Shown: positions 1 through 6,141, counted from the stretch's first letter. The stretch is 6,904 bases of DNA from a bacterium (GCA_021781935.1 JAJXVW010000028.1:1-6904), one strand, 5' to 3'. Notes: generated by a model from the sequence alone, not told the origin. A program made the numbers and translations.

Positions 1-1292
1 ACCGACGGCTGGTTGTCAGCCGCGGTCGAGAACGTCTGCGAGCGGCTGGTCGGGATCGCGGTGTTGCGCTCGATGAGCTTCGTCGCGACGCCGCCCATGG
101 TCTCTATCGCAAGCGAGAGCGGAATGACGTCCACGAGGAGAATGTCCTTCACGTCTCCCTGGAGGATGCCTGCCTGGATGGCCGCGCCGATTGCGACCAC
201 CTCGTCCGGGTTCACACTCATGTTCGGTTTCTTGCCGAAGAACTGCTCTACGGCCTTCTGGATGGCCGGCATGCGGGTCTGACCGCCCACGAGAATCACT
301 TCGTTAATGTCGCCAACCTTGAAGGGCGAAGCGTCCATTGCGCGTTTCGTGATGTCCAAGGCGCGGGTCACAAACGGCTCTGCGAGCTCCTCGAGCTTCG
401 CGCGGTTCATTGAGACGAGGAGGTGCTGCGGGCCCGCATCGGTCGACGTGATGAACGGGATGTTCACCTCGGTCTCCATCGAGCTCGAGAGCTCGATCTT
501 CGCCTTCTCCGCAGCCTCATCGAGGCGCTGACGCGCGAGCGGGTCACCCATGACGTCCACGCCTGACTGCTTCTTGAACTCACTGGCAAGCCAATTGATG
601 ATGGCCTGATCGATATCCTTACCGCCCAAGTGTGCGTCGCCATCGGTACTCTTCACCTCGATGGTGTCATCGCCGACGTCCAAGATGGAGATGTCAAAGG
701 TGCCGCCGCCGAAGTCGAAAACCGCAATCTTCTCCTCCTTCTTCTTATTCAAACCGTACGCGAGCGCCGCTGCCGTCGGCTCGTTAATGATGCGCTTCAC
801 CGTGAGGCCGGCAATCTCGCCGGCAGCCTTCGTGGCCGAGCGCTGGTCGTCGTTGAAGTATGCCGGCACGGTGATGACCGCTTCAGTTATCTTCTCACCG
901 GTCTTCGCCTCCGCATCCGCTTTGAGTTTTCCGAGAATCATCGCGGAAACTTCCTCCGGACGGTACCACTTCTCCCCCATCTTTACCTCGATCCCGTTGT
1001 TCTCCGCCTTACGCATCTCGAATGGGACCGCGGCCTTGTCCTTCTGCACGTCCGGCTCATCAAACGAATGGCCGATGAAGCGCTTTATTTGATAAATCGT
1101 ATTCAGAGGATTGGTGACCGCCTGGCGCTTTGCGAGGGTGCCCACGATGCGTTCGCCGTTCTTGCCTATCGCGACGATGGACGGCGTCGTGCGCGCGCCC
1201 TCCGCATTCTCGAGAACGCGAGGCTCGCCGCCTTCCACGATAGCCATCGCGGAGTTAGTGGTTCCCAAATCGATACCGAGAATTTTTGCCAT
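1..1292 (-). CDS. dnaK: Molecular chaperone DnaK (Hsp70), C-terminal part beyond window
   Basis: ATP-driven cytosolic chaperone that binds exposed hydrophobic peptide segments and works with a J-protein and GrpE. The first 430 residues are visible. The protein opens MAKILGIDLGTTNS, the Hsp70 phosphate-1 motif. The phosphate-2 motif FGGGTF lies around residues 194-199, and the conserved interdomain linker DILLVDV at 383-389. The substrate-binding domain begins with PLSLAIETMGGV, and the frame stays open to the left edge at ...DNQPS. The nucleotide-binding domain is therefore complete, while most of the substrate-binding domain and lid are off the window. The start is fixed by the family N-terminus. 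It lies 51 nt downstream of the grpE stop, so the two are probably co-transcribed. No Shine-Dalgarno sequence precedes it; a short hairpin touches the start codon instead. No CIRCE operator is seen. Identification is secure. Confidence 0.98.
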   Translation of the reverse strand, partial: MAKILGIDLGTTNSAMAIVEGGEPRVLENAEGARTTPSIVAIGKNGERIVGTLAKRQAVTNPLNTIYQIKRFIGHSFDEPDVQKDKAAVPFEMRKAENNGIEVKMGEKWYRPEEVSAMILGKLKADAEAKTGEKITEAVITVPAYFNDDQRSATKAAGEIAGLTVKRIINEPTAAALAYGLNKKKEEKIAVFDFGGGTFDISILDVGDDTIEVKSTDGDAHLGGKDIDQAIINWLASEFKKQSGVDVMGDPLARQRLDEAAEKAKIELSSSMETEVNIPFITSTDAGPQHLLVSMNRAKLEELAEPFVTRALDITKRAMDASPFKVGDINEVILVGGQTRMPAIQKAVEQFFGKKPNMSVNPDEVVAIGAAIQAGILQGDVKDILLVDVIPLSLAIETMGGVATKLIERNTAIPTSRSQTFSTAADNQPS

Positions 1293-1312
1293 ACGTAAAA
1301 ATGGGTTACGTA
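1292..1312 (-). promoter_or_regulatory. 7-bp inverted repeat overlapping the dnaK start codon
   Basis: The arms TACGTAA and TTACGTA (plus-strand reading, 1292-1298 and 1306-1312) flank a 7-nt loop. On the mRNA the 3' arm ends on the A of the dnaK ATG, so a folded stem would sit exactly where the ribosome must initiate. The stem is AU-rich and weak. A translational or temperature-sensitive switch is inference only; it could be chance. Confidence 0.35.
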
Positions 1313-1328
1313 ATTATTTTACGGAAAT

Positions 1329-1353
1329 CGCCGCTGACTGCAACTATGCGGCG
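1329..1353 (-). repeat. Inverted repeat at the grpE stop codon
   Basis: CGCCGC at 1329-1334 and GCGGCG at 1348-1353 can pair across a 13-nt loop that contains the grpE stop codon. No T-run follows on the minus strand, so it is not an intrinsic terminator. It could be an mRNA-stabilising or processing stem between grpE and dnaK, or incidental. Confidence 0.25.
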
Positions 1354-1874
1354 TAACGGTAGACGCGGACCTTTGCCGGACGGATGACGGCGTCTCCAAT
1401 CTTCCAACCGGGCTCGAGAACGGCCGAGACGGTGTCATCCTGCTCCTGCGACGCCGCGGGATCCTGGCCGAGCGCATCATGAAGCGCGGGATCGAACGGC
1501 TCGCCAGTCACGCCGAACGGGTCGAGGCCGAGCGAAGAGAATCCGCTTTCGAGCTGCTTCACGATGCCGGCAAAACCTTCGGGGATATCGCCGTGCCCCT
1601 TGGCGCGTTCGAGTGCGTCAAACGCCGGCAAAAGTGCCTGTGCGGCATGCACGACGCCTCGTTGACGCTCCGACCGTTTTTCCTCATCGAATCGCTTCAG
1701 CGCGTTCACGTAGTCAGCCTTCGCGCGCTGCCAGCCGTCAAGGTTCTGCTGTTTCTCTTCGTGACAGGCGGAAAGTTCGGCCTTGAGCTTCAGGATGCGC
1801 GTTTGCGGGTCGCTGCCTTTCGGCGGCTCGTTATGTTCGGCCTCGAACGAGACATCCTCGTAGTCGTCATTCAT
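1344..1874 (-). CDS. grpE: Nucleotide exchange factor GrpE
   Basis: GrpE releases ADP from DnaK and so resets the Hsp70 cycle. The 176-residue product has an acidic, disordered-looking start (residues 1-20), then a long charged helical stretch (about 25-75) of the kind that forms the GrpE dimer coiled coil. After the helix come DALERA (86-91), the C-terminal beta-domain signature GEPFDPALHDAL (124-135) and the GWKIGDAVIRPAKVRVY ending (156-172). The length is normal for the family. The frame is open further upstream to 2051, but those 59 residues do not look like GrpE. A consensus-like promoter also lies within them, just before the ATG at 1874, so I chose that start. The gene leads dnaK and is divergent from the plus-strand gene at 1984. 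Identification is secure; the start is well supported. Confidence 0.95.
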   Translation of the reverse strand: MNDDYEDVSFEAEHNEPPKGSDPQTRILKLKAELSACHEEKQQNLDGWQRAKADYVNALKRFDEEKRSERQRGVVHAAQALLPAFDALERAKGHGDIPEGFAGIVKQLESGFSSLGLDPFGVTGEPFDPALHDALGQDPAASQEQDDTVSAVLEPGWKIGDAVIRPAKVRVYRYAA

Positions 1875-1881
1875 TGCGGTA

Positions 1882-1910
1882 ACTATGGCGTATGTCGGGC
1901 GATGCGTCAA
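1882..1910 (-). promoter_or_regulatory. Predicted sigma70-type promoter of grpE-dnaK
   Basis: On the minus strand a -35 box TTGACG (1905-1910) and a -10 box CATAGT (1882-1887) are separated by exactly 17 nt. They match 5/6 and 4/6 of the TTGACA/TATAAT consensus. The -10 box ends only 7 nt before the grpE ATG (1874), so transcription would start at or within a base or two of the start codon, giving a leaderless mRNA. No CIRCE-like inverted repeat overlaps it, so HrcA control is not indicated. Confidence 0.6.
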
Positions 1911-1970
1911 AAAGTGCATTACGGTCTTCTCGTGTCTGGGGTTCCGTGTCATGCTGGAGGCAGCAGCGCG

Positions 1971-1976
1971 AGGAGG
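1971..1976 (+). promoter_or_regulatory. Strong ribosome binding site AGGAGG
   Basis: A perfect AGGAGG lies 7 nt before the ATG at 1984. It decides the start of the plus-strand gene over the in-frame upstream ATG at 1885. It is the only clear Shine-Dalgarno sequence before any gene start in the window. Confidence 0.8.
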
Positions 1977-1983
1977 ACTCGAA

Positions 1984-2415
1984 ATGCCCTTTGCTAGCTT
2001 GGAAGACCGAGTACATGCCGCGTTACCGCAAAAGTTCGGAGCCGTGATCACGTTCGGAGAGCTCGCGGGACTCGTTGGGGGACGGGCTCATCTTGACGAC
2101 GCGCTACGGTCGCTTGCTTACAACCGGATCGTCTCGTTTCATGACCCGGCCCCGCATCCGCTGTATGACGCGCTCATCATACACCGCAACGTTTGTCTGC
2201 TTCCGACGCAGTTCTACCTGTTCGATGACAGTGCTGAAACGGCTCATGCCTTAGGAATCTGCCTCGGAACCGAACTATTGCAGGAACTTCGCATTCCTGA
2301 AGAGCGTGCGCATATCACGGTCGATGCACGCAGCGGATACCTGTACATCTCAGACAAAACGGCGACCGAATCGGTATACCCGCTCACCCCGAAAGAATGG
2401 GTACGTGCTCATTGA
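1984..2415 (+). CDS. Hypothetical protein with ATL/MGMT-like N-terminal half, no catalytic Cys
   Basis: A 143-residue protein that I do not firmly recognise. Residues 5-47 (EDRVHAAL, FGAVITFGELAGLVGG, LDDALRSLAYN) resemble the winged-helix DNA-binding part of O6-alkylguanine-DNA alkyltransferases and alkyltransferase-like proteins, in which a G-x-V-x-x-[YF]-G-E-L-A helix precedes the recognition helix. Where that family has PCHR, this protein offers only IIHRNV (65-70), so the acceptor cysteine is missing. The last 70 residues (for example TPKEW at 135-139) match nothing I know. There is no signal peptide or membrane segment. The start is set by AGGAGG at 1971-1976. It is a single gene, divergent from grpE and convergent with rpsI, followed by its own hairpin. 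A coding role is well supported by the ribosome binding site and terminator. The family link is a tentative reading by eye; it may be an unrelated small CPR protein. Confidence 0.8.
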   Translation: MPFASLEDRVHAALPQKFGAVITFGELAGLVGGRAHLDDALRSLAYNRIVSFHDPAPHPLYDALIIHRNVCLLPTQFYLFDDSAETAHALGICLGTELLQELRIPEERAHITVDARSGYLYISDKTATESVYPLTPKEWVRAH

Positions 2416-2427
2416 GGAAGTATTGGG

Positions 2428-2454
2428 TCCCGGCAAGGCACACCCTTGCCGGGA
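2428..2454 (+). terminator. Hairpin downstream of the plus-strand gene, probable terminator
   Basis: Perfect 11-bp arms TCCCGGCAAGG (2428-2438) and CCTTGCCGGGA (2444-2454) enclose a 5-nt loop, 12 nt after the stop of the plus-strand gene. The following sequence (TCATTCGTTATTCG) is only moderately T-rich, so termination efficiency is uncertain. On the minus strand it would act as a backup for the ribosomal operon. Confidence 0.65.
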
Positions 2455-2484
2455 TCATTCGTTATTCGTGGAAGCAGGAAAGCA

Positions 2485-2507
2485 AAAAGCCCCAGTACGG
2501 GGCTTTT
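2485..2507 (-). terminator. Intrinsic terminator of the ribosomal operon (bidirectional)
   Basis: A 9-bp stem AAAAGCCCC / GGGGCTTTT (2485-2493, 2499-2507) with a 5-nt loop begins 5 nt after the rpsI stop. On the minus strand it runs into TTTTTGCTTT, a good U-tract. On the plus strand it ends CTTTTCGTT, so it can also catch transcripts from the convergent gene. Confidence 0.85.
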
Positions 2508-2512
2508 CGTTA

Positions 2513-2911
2513 CTAGCGCTTCGACCACTGCTTGCGTTTGCGGGCTTTGACGAGACCCGGCTTCTTGCGCTCCTTCGCGCGCGGGTCGCGGGTCATGAAT
2601 CCCGCGATCTTCAGTTTAGCGCGCGTTGCCGGTTCGTTCTTCGTAATTGCCCGCGCTATCGCATGGCGAACTGCTTCAGCCTGCGCTGCAACGCCGCCGC
2701 CCGTGACGTTGGCCGTAACCCGGTAATTCTTCGCGGCCTCCGCTACGCTAAACGCTTCAAGCGCCGTGCGGGCTCGCTCATCCGTCTTGAAGAACTCCTT
2801 CGCGCTCTTACCGTTTACCGTGAGCGAGTTGGTGTCAGTTTCGCTCATTCTGACGGTGGCGATGGCGGTCTTGCGACGGCCTACTGCAGAAATGATGAGG
2901 GGGTTTGCCAT
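2513..2911 (-). CDS. rpsI: 30S ribosomal protein S9
   Basis: S9 belongs to the head of the small subunit, and its C-terminal tail reaches the P-site tRNA. The 132-residue product carries the family motifs GRRKTAIATVRM (11-22), LTVNGKSAKEFF (30-41), VTGGG near residue 70 and the basic ending KARKRKQWSKR, with the SKR tip that contacts tRNA intact. The length is as usual. The start at MANPLIISAVGRRKT fits the family, only 2 nt after the rplM stop, so the two are translationally coupled; rplM-rpsI is a widespread conserved pair. It is the last gene of the operon, with an intrinsic terminator immediately after it. Identification is secure. Confidence 0.97.
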   Translation of the reverse strand: MANPLIISAVGRRKTAIATVRMSETDTNSLTVNGKSAKEFFKTDERARTALEAFSVAEAAKNYRVTANVTGGGVAAQAEAVRHAIARAITKNEPATRAKLKIAGFMTRDPRAKERKKPGLVKARKRKQWSKR

Positions 2912-2913
2912 AC

Positions 2914-3288
2914 CTATGCTTTAACGACGAGATTTTTCATGCGTGCACTGCGAAGCTTATTGCGCGGGATCATACCGTCAACCGTCCTCCGCACTACTTC
3001 TTCGACGCCCTTCTTTTCCATCATTTCAGCCATGGTCATCGCGCGCTGGCCACCCGGATAGCCGGTATAGCGGAGGTACACCTTCCCTTTCTTGCGCGCG
3101 TCAGAAATGTGGAGTTTCGAGGCATTCTCGACAACAACGGTAATGGGATGCGTGCGATGCTTCACCATAAGAGGGGAGCGCTTGCCGAGGAGTGCGTGAG
3201 CCGCTTCGCTCGCCACGCGGCCGAGCGTACGTCCCGCCGCATCGATGCGGTAGGTGGTTCGTTCAGGGTTGATAAGGGGGGTCTTCAT
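2914..3288 (-). CDS. rplM: 50S ribosomal protein L13, short form
   Basis: An early-assembling large-subunit protein that binds 23S rRNA. Recognisable segments are YRIDAAGRTLGRVASEAA (13-30), VKHRTHPITVVVENASKL, KVYLRYTGYPGG and RTVDGMIPRNKLRSARMKNLVV near the C-terminus when read as consecutive pieces. At 124 residues it stops about where the E. coli protein (142 residues) still has roughly 15-20 more, so the C-terminal tail is missing; I associate such shortening with CPR ribosomes. The frame is open for 14 codons upstream, overlapping rplQ. That extension is not L13-like, so I chose the ATG at 3288, which leaves a 19-nt gap after rplQ. No Shine-Dalgarno sequence is seen. Identification is secure; the start is likely. 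Confidence 0.95.
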   Translation of the reverse strand: MKTPLINPERTTYRIDAAGRTLGRVASEAAHALLGKRSPLMVKHRTHPITVVVENASKLHISDARKKGKVYLRYTGYPGGQRAMTMAEMMEKKGVEEVVRRTVDGMIPRNKLRSARMKNLVVKA

Positions 3289-3307
3289 GGGAATCAGACT
3301 ATTGGTA

Positions 3308-3661
3308 CTAGACGAATGCGATATACGCAAGCTTCGCGGCGTTTCCGGCTCCGCGCCGCGTGCGCTTTACCACGCGGGTATAACCGCCTGCGCGGCCCGC
3401 GTAACGCGGCGCAATGGTCTCGAAAAGCTTCTTGACCGCGACGTCATCGCCGAGGCGCGCCTTCGCAAGGCGACGGCTCGCAAGCGTATTGGTCTTCCCA
3501 TAGGTGACCAGGCGCTCCACGAACGGTCGAAGTTCCTTCGCCTTCGCTTCCGTGGTGGAGATGCGCTCCTCAAGAATGAGCGAACGCGCCTGCGCGCGCA
3601 GCAGCGCGCGGCGCTGCCGCGCCGGCCGGTTGAATGCTCGAGATTTGCTTCGCTGGCTCAT
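3308..3661 (-). CDS. rplQ: 50S ribosomal protein L17
   Basis: A large-subunit protein near the polypeptide exit tunnel. The 117-residue product follows the family closely: MSQRSKSRAFNRPARQRRAL at the start, then RISTTEAKAKELRPFVERL, SRRLAKARLGDD, KLFETIAPRYAGRAGGYTR and AKLAYIAFV at the end. The length is normal for bacterial L17. It sits 25 nt downstream of rpoA, as in the classical alpha operon, and 19 nt before rplM. The leader before the ATG (ACGTAACCCACC) has no Shine-Dalgarno motif. Identification is secure. Confidence 0.97.
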   Translation of the reverse strand: MSQRSKSRAFNRPARQRRALLRAQARSLILEERISTTEAKAKELRPFVERLVTYGKTNTLASRRLAKARLGDDVAVKKLFETIAPRYAGRAGGYTRVVKRTRRGAGNAAKLAYIAFV

Positions 3662-3686
3662 GGTGGGTTACGTGATGTGCAGATCG

Positions 3687-4637
3687 TTAGTCCGCCTTCA
3701 AAGTGAGTCCGTGTTCCGCAAGGACGTTTGCAATCTCTTCGATTGCCTTGTCACCGATGCCGTCAAGCTCCTGAAGCTGCGAGGCGCTCTTGCGCGCGAG
3801 ACCGGCAAGACTCTTTACTCCGGCATCTTCGAGCGCTGAAATAACGCGCGCAGGAAGATCCACTTCCGAGAGTTTCACCTTCGCCGGATCAGCGGCAAAG
3901 GATTCCCCCTCGGGAGCCGCTGCGGAATCGTGGTCTGCTTTCGGAGCTGTCTCTTGGAAGCCGATGATCGACTTCAGCTGATGTATCATGATTTCGACGG
4001 ATTGCTCGAGCGCCTCTCGAGGCGATACGGTCCCGTTCGTTTCGATGAGAATGCGCAGGCGATTGAAATCCGTACGGTCGCCAACGCGCATGTTCTCAAC
4101 CTCGTAGTTCACGCGGCGTATTGGCGTAAAGGTTGCGTCAAGAGCGATGGTTCCGATGTCGACCTTCTCTTTCGTCAGGGTCTCGCGCGGAACGTAGCCC
4201 AAACCGCGCTCAATCGTGGCTTCGAGCTCGAGCGATGCCTTGCCTGAAAGGTCGGCGATATGTTGATTCGGATTCGCTATCTCAACCTGTGTCGGAAGGC
4301 TGAAATCCTTCGCCGTGACTTCGCGCTCGCCCTTCACGGAAAGCTTAATGGTCTGCGGTTCGTCGCCATGAAGTATGAAATGGACCCGCTTCAGGTTGAG
4401 AAGCATTTCCATGACCGTTTCTCGAACCCCCTCCATGGTCGCAAACTCATGCGCGACGCCTTCAATCTTGACCTGCGTCACCGTCGCGCCCGGAAGCGAC
4501 GAGAGGATGATGCGACGAAGCGAGTTGCCAAGCGTATGACCGTACCCCGGATAGAGCGAGTCTATCTCGTAGGTTCCCTGCGTACCCTCTTCGGAGACGA
4601 TACGCGGCTTGCTTGGCAAAGTGATGTGATATTCCAT
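3687..4637 (-). CDS. rpoA: DNA-directed RNA polymerase subunit alpha
   Basis: The alpha subunit dimerises to nucleate RNA polymerase assembly, and its C-terminal domain contacts upstream promoter DNA and activators. The 316-residue product has the complete N-terminal domain, with the dimer and assembly signature GYGHTLGNSLRRIILSSLPG at 31-50 and GLGYVP, VDIGTIALDATFTPIRRVNY and RTDFNRLRI further on. A flexible Ala/Glu/Asp-rich linker covers about 230-256, and an HhH-type C-terminal domain about 257-316. In the C-terminal domain the residues matching E. coli R265, G296 and K298 are kept (R264, G295, K297). Those matching N268, C269, K271, K297 and S299 are S, A, E, D and A. The gene lies between rpsD (26-nt gap) and rplQ, the standard position. 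Identification is secure. Confidence 0.98.
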   Translation of the reverse strand: MEYHITLPSKPRIVSEEGTQGTYEIDSLYPGYGHTLGNSLRRIILSSLPGATVTQVKIEGVAHEFATMEGVRETVMEMLLNLKRVHFILHGDEPQTIKLSVKGEREVTAKDFSLPTQVEIANPNQHIADLSGKASLELEATIERGLGYVPRETLTKEKVDIGTIALDATFTPIRRVNYEVENMRVGDRTDFNRLRILIETNGTVSPREALEQSVEIMIHQLKSIIGFQETAPKADHDSAAAPEGESFAADPAKVKLSEVDLPARVISALEDAGVKSLAGLARKSASQLQELDGIGDKAIEEIANVLAEHGLTLKAD

Positions 4638-4663
4638 AACTCAATCGTTATCACGTATAAAGG

Positions 4664-5278
4664 CTAACGGGTGTAAAACGACAGAACCATCCCGAGATCG
4701 CCCGCCGGATCGGCGGAGGCTGCAGTCGGGCGCTCCTGGATGCCGCCTTCCATGGTTTTCGGATTCCACGAAAGCCAGGACGCGAGCGGACGTTCCAGGA
4801 AGCGGTCCGCGAAACCGGCAAGCAGGCCGTGGTCTTTCGATCCTTCTCGTACCGCGACGCGATCGCCGATCGCAAGCGCGTGCGACGGGATGCGGATCTT
4901 CTTGCCGTTCACGGTTACGTGGCCGTGCGCGACCATCTGGCGCGCGGCGCGGCGCGACGGCGCAAGCCCGAGACGGTAGACAACGTTGTCGAGCCGCATC
5001 TCAAGCATCTCGTGCAAGCGTTCAACCGGCTGCGAGCCTGCTGCCGCGAGCGCCTTGTTCACGTAGAGCCGGAACTGCCTTTCCGGAAGGCCATAGGTGA
5101 TACGGACCTTCTGCTTCTCGAGCATCTGCTTTCCGTACTCGCTCTGACGCCCGCGACGGCGCCCGCGCTTATTACGCTCCGATCGTTCCGCGGAAAGCGC
5201 GAACTTCTGAGACTGGGTCTTATCGAAGACCGAGGGGCCGAGTCGCTTTGCGATCTTATATTTGGGTCCTGTTTTCAT
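4664..5278 (-). CDS. rpsD: 30S ribosomal protein S4
   Basis: A primary 16S rRNA binder that starts small-subunit assembly, helps form the mRNA entry channel, and in many bacteria represses its own operon. The 204-residue product begins MKTGPKYKIAKRLG, has the basic linker RGRRRGRQSEYGKQ (38-51), and an S4 RNA-binding domain near 94-157 (RLDNVVYRLGLAPSRRAARQ, then VTVNGKKI). The C-terminus MVLSFYTR matches the family ending. The N-terminal zinc-binding cysteines of the C+ form are absent, so this is the zinc-free type. The length is normal. It is 14 nt downstream of rpsK. Autoregulation is known for the family; I cannot see a pseudoknot target here. Identification is secure. Confidence 0.97.
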   Translation of the reverse strand: MKTGPKYKIAKRLGPSVFDKTQSQKFALSAERSERNKRGRRRGRQSEYGKQMLEKQKVRITYGLPERQFRLYVNKALAAAGSQPVERLHEMLEMRLDNVVYRLGLAPSRRAARQMVAHGHVTVNGKKIRIPSHALAIGDRVAVREGSKDHGLLAGFADRFLERPLASWLSWNPKTMEGGIQERPTAASADPAGDLGMVLSFYTR

Positions 5279-5292
5279 GTTCTTACGAGACG

Positions 5293-5727
5293 TTACACCC
5301 GGCGCGGCTTAGGCGGTCGCGGACCGTTATGCGGCACGGGAGTGGCATCCTTGATCGAGCGGATCTGTACGCCTTTTCCGGCAAACGCACGCACGACAGA
5401 CTCGCGGCCGGCGCCAACGCCGCGAATGACGACTGCCGCCTCTTTAAGTCCGATGGTAAGGCCCTTCTCGCCGAGGAGCTCCCCGACCTTTGCCGCCGCG
5501 TACGGGGTCGATTTGCGCGCGCCGGAAAAGCCAAGACTGCCGGCGGAGGAAGAGATGATTGCATTCCCTTTTTCGTCCGTGAGGACCGCTTTGGTGTTGT
5601 TGAACGTCGCTTCAACATGCAGGATGCCCTTTTCGATGTGACGCTTGGTAGCCTTCGAGAGGGCGCGCTCCTTGCGTCCCTGATCGAGCCCGCGGCCCCT
5701 CTTCTTAACGATGCGCTTCTTTCCCAT
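5293..5727 (-). CDS. rpsK: 30S ribosomal protein S11
   Basis: S11 lies on the platform of the small subunit, near the mRNA exit and the Shine-Dalgarno/anti-SD helix. The 144-residue product is slightly longer than typical, about 129, because of a Lys/Arg-rich N-terminal extension (1-30). The core shows ILHVEATFNNTKAVLTDEKG (35-54), SAGSLGFSGARKSTPYAAA (61-79), VIRGVGAGRESVVRAF (100-115) and the ending ATPVPHNGPRPPKPRRV. In the ending, the usual Cys of NGCRPPK is Pro. An AT-rich 33-nt gap separates it from rpsM. No Shine-Dalgarno motif is visible. Identification is secure. Confidence 0.97.
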   Translation of the reverse strand: MGKKRIVKKRGRGLDQGRKERALSKATKRHIEKGILHVEATFNNTKAVLTDEKGNAIISSSAGSLGFSGARKSTPYAAAKVGELLGEKGLTIGLKEAAVVIRGVGAGRESVVRAFAGKGVQIRSIKDATPVPHNGPRPPKPRRV

Positions 5728-5760
5728 GCTTCGTGATTAAATAAATATTGACAATCGGGT

Positions 5761-6141
5761 CTACGTCTTTTCGAGCGTACGGCGCCCGCTCGTCATGGTC
5801 TTGCGCACATTGCCTCGGCGGGTGCGCGAATTAGTCTTCGTACGTTGGTTGCGTACCGGAAGACTGCGCTCATGGCGAAGACCGCGCCAAGCGCGGATGT
5901 CCTTAAGACGCTTCACGTTCGCCCCGATCTCGCGGCGGAGCTCGCCCTCGATGGTGTACCCTTCACAGAGCGCGCGCACCCGCTGCTCTTCGTCTGACGT
6001 GAGGTCAGCACCCTTTTTCGTGAACGGTACGCCCGCCTTCGAGAGGATATCCTTGGCCCGTGTCGGCCCAATGCCGTAAATAATCGGCAGCGCATACGCG
6101 AGCTGCTTGTCGTCGGGAATGGTTACGCCTGCAATACGCAT
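5761..6141 (-). CDS. rpsM: 30S ribosomal protein S13
   Basis: A small-subunit head protein that contacts the P-site tRNA and forms intersubunit bridges with L5. The 126-residue product opens MRIAGVTIPDDKQLAYAL, carries the helix-two-turn-helix IYGIGPTRAKDIL (21-33) and the conserved basic region RGLRHERSLPVRNQRTKTNS (86-105). The tail NVRKTMTSGRRTLEKT (111-126) is somewhat longer than in E. coli, and I recall a similar tail in Parcubacteria. The Gly usual in PVRGQRT is Asn here. It follows rpmJ by 19 nt. The leader ATTTTTTCGT is not purine-rich. Identification is secure. Confidence 0.97.
   Translation of the reverse strand: MRIAGVTIPDDKQLAYALPIIYGIGPTRAKDILSKAGVPFTKKGADLTSDEEQRVRALCEGYTIEGELRREIGANVKRLKDIRAWRGLRHERSLPVRNQRTKTNSRTRRGNVRKTMTSGRRTLEKT

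Noticed and set aside
630..1298. Long open frame on the plus strand (222 codons)
   Set aside because: Lies entirely antisense to the conserved dnaK reading frame; composition and sequence are a mirror effect of GC-rich coding DNA.
1293..1343. Possible dnaK-specific promoter (TTGCAG, then TAAAAT after 16 nt)
   Set aside because: The -10 box is fair but the -35 box matches only 3/6; not enough to call in an AT-rich gap.
1885..1983. In-frame upstream ATG extending the plus-strand gene by 33 residues
   Set aside because: No ribosome binding site precedes it, it overlaps the grpE promoter, and a perfect AGGAGG precedes the ATG at 1984.
1875..1983. CIRCE operator for HrcA near grpE
   Set aside because: I looked for TTAGCACTC-N9-GAGTGCTAA and found nothing similar here or before dnaK.
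1875..2051. 59-residue N-terminal extension of GrpE
   Set aside because: Cys/Ser/Arg-rich and not GrpE-like; it overlaps the divergent gene and contains the predicted promoter.
2306..3061. Plus-strand open frame of 251 codons
   Set aside because: Runs antisense through rpsI and rplM, both secure, and crosses two terminator hairpins.
4829..5641. Plus-strand open frame of 270 codons
   Set aside because: Antisense to rpsD and rpsK; no ribosome binding site and no recognisable protein.
5728..5760. Internal promoter before rpsK in the AT-rich gap
   Set aside because: TTTAAT could be a -10 box, but no -35 box lies at a workable distance; TTGACA on the plus strand (5748-5753) has no gene downstream to serve.
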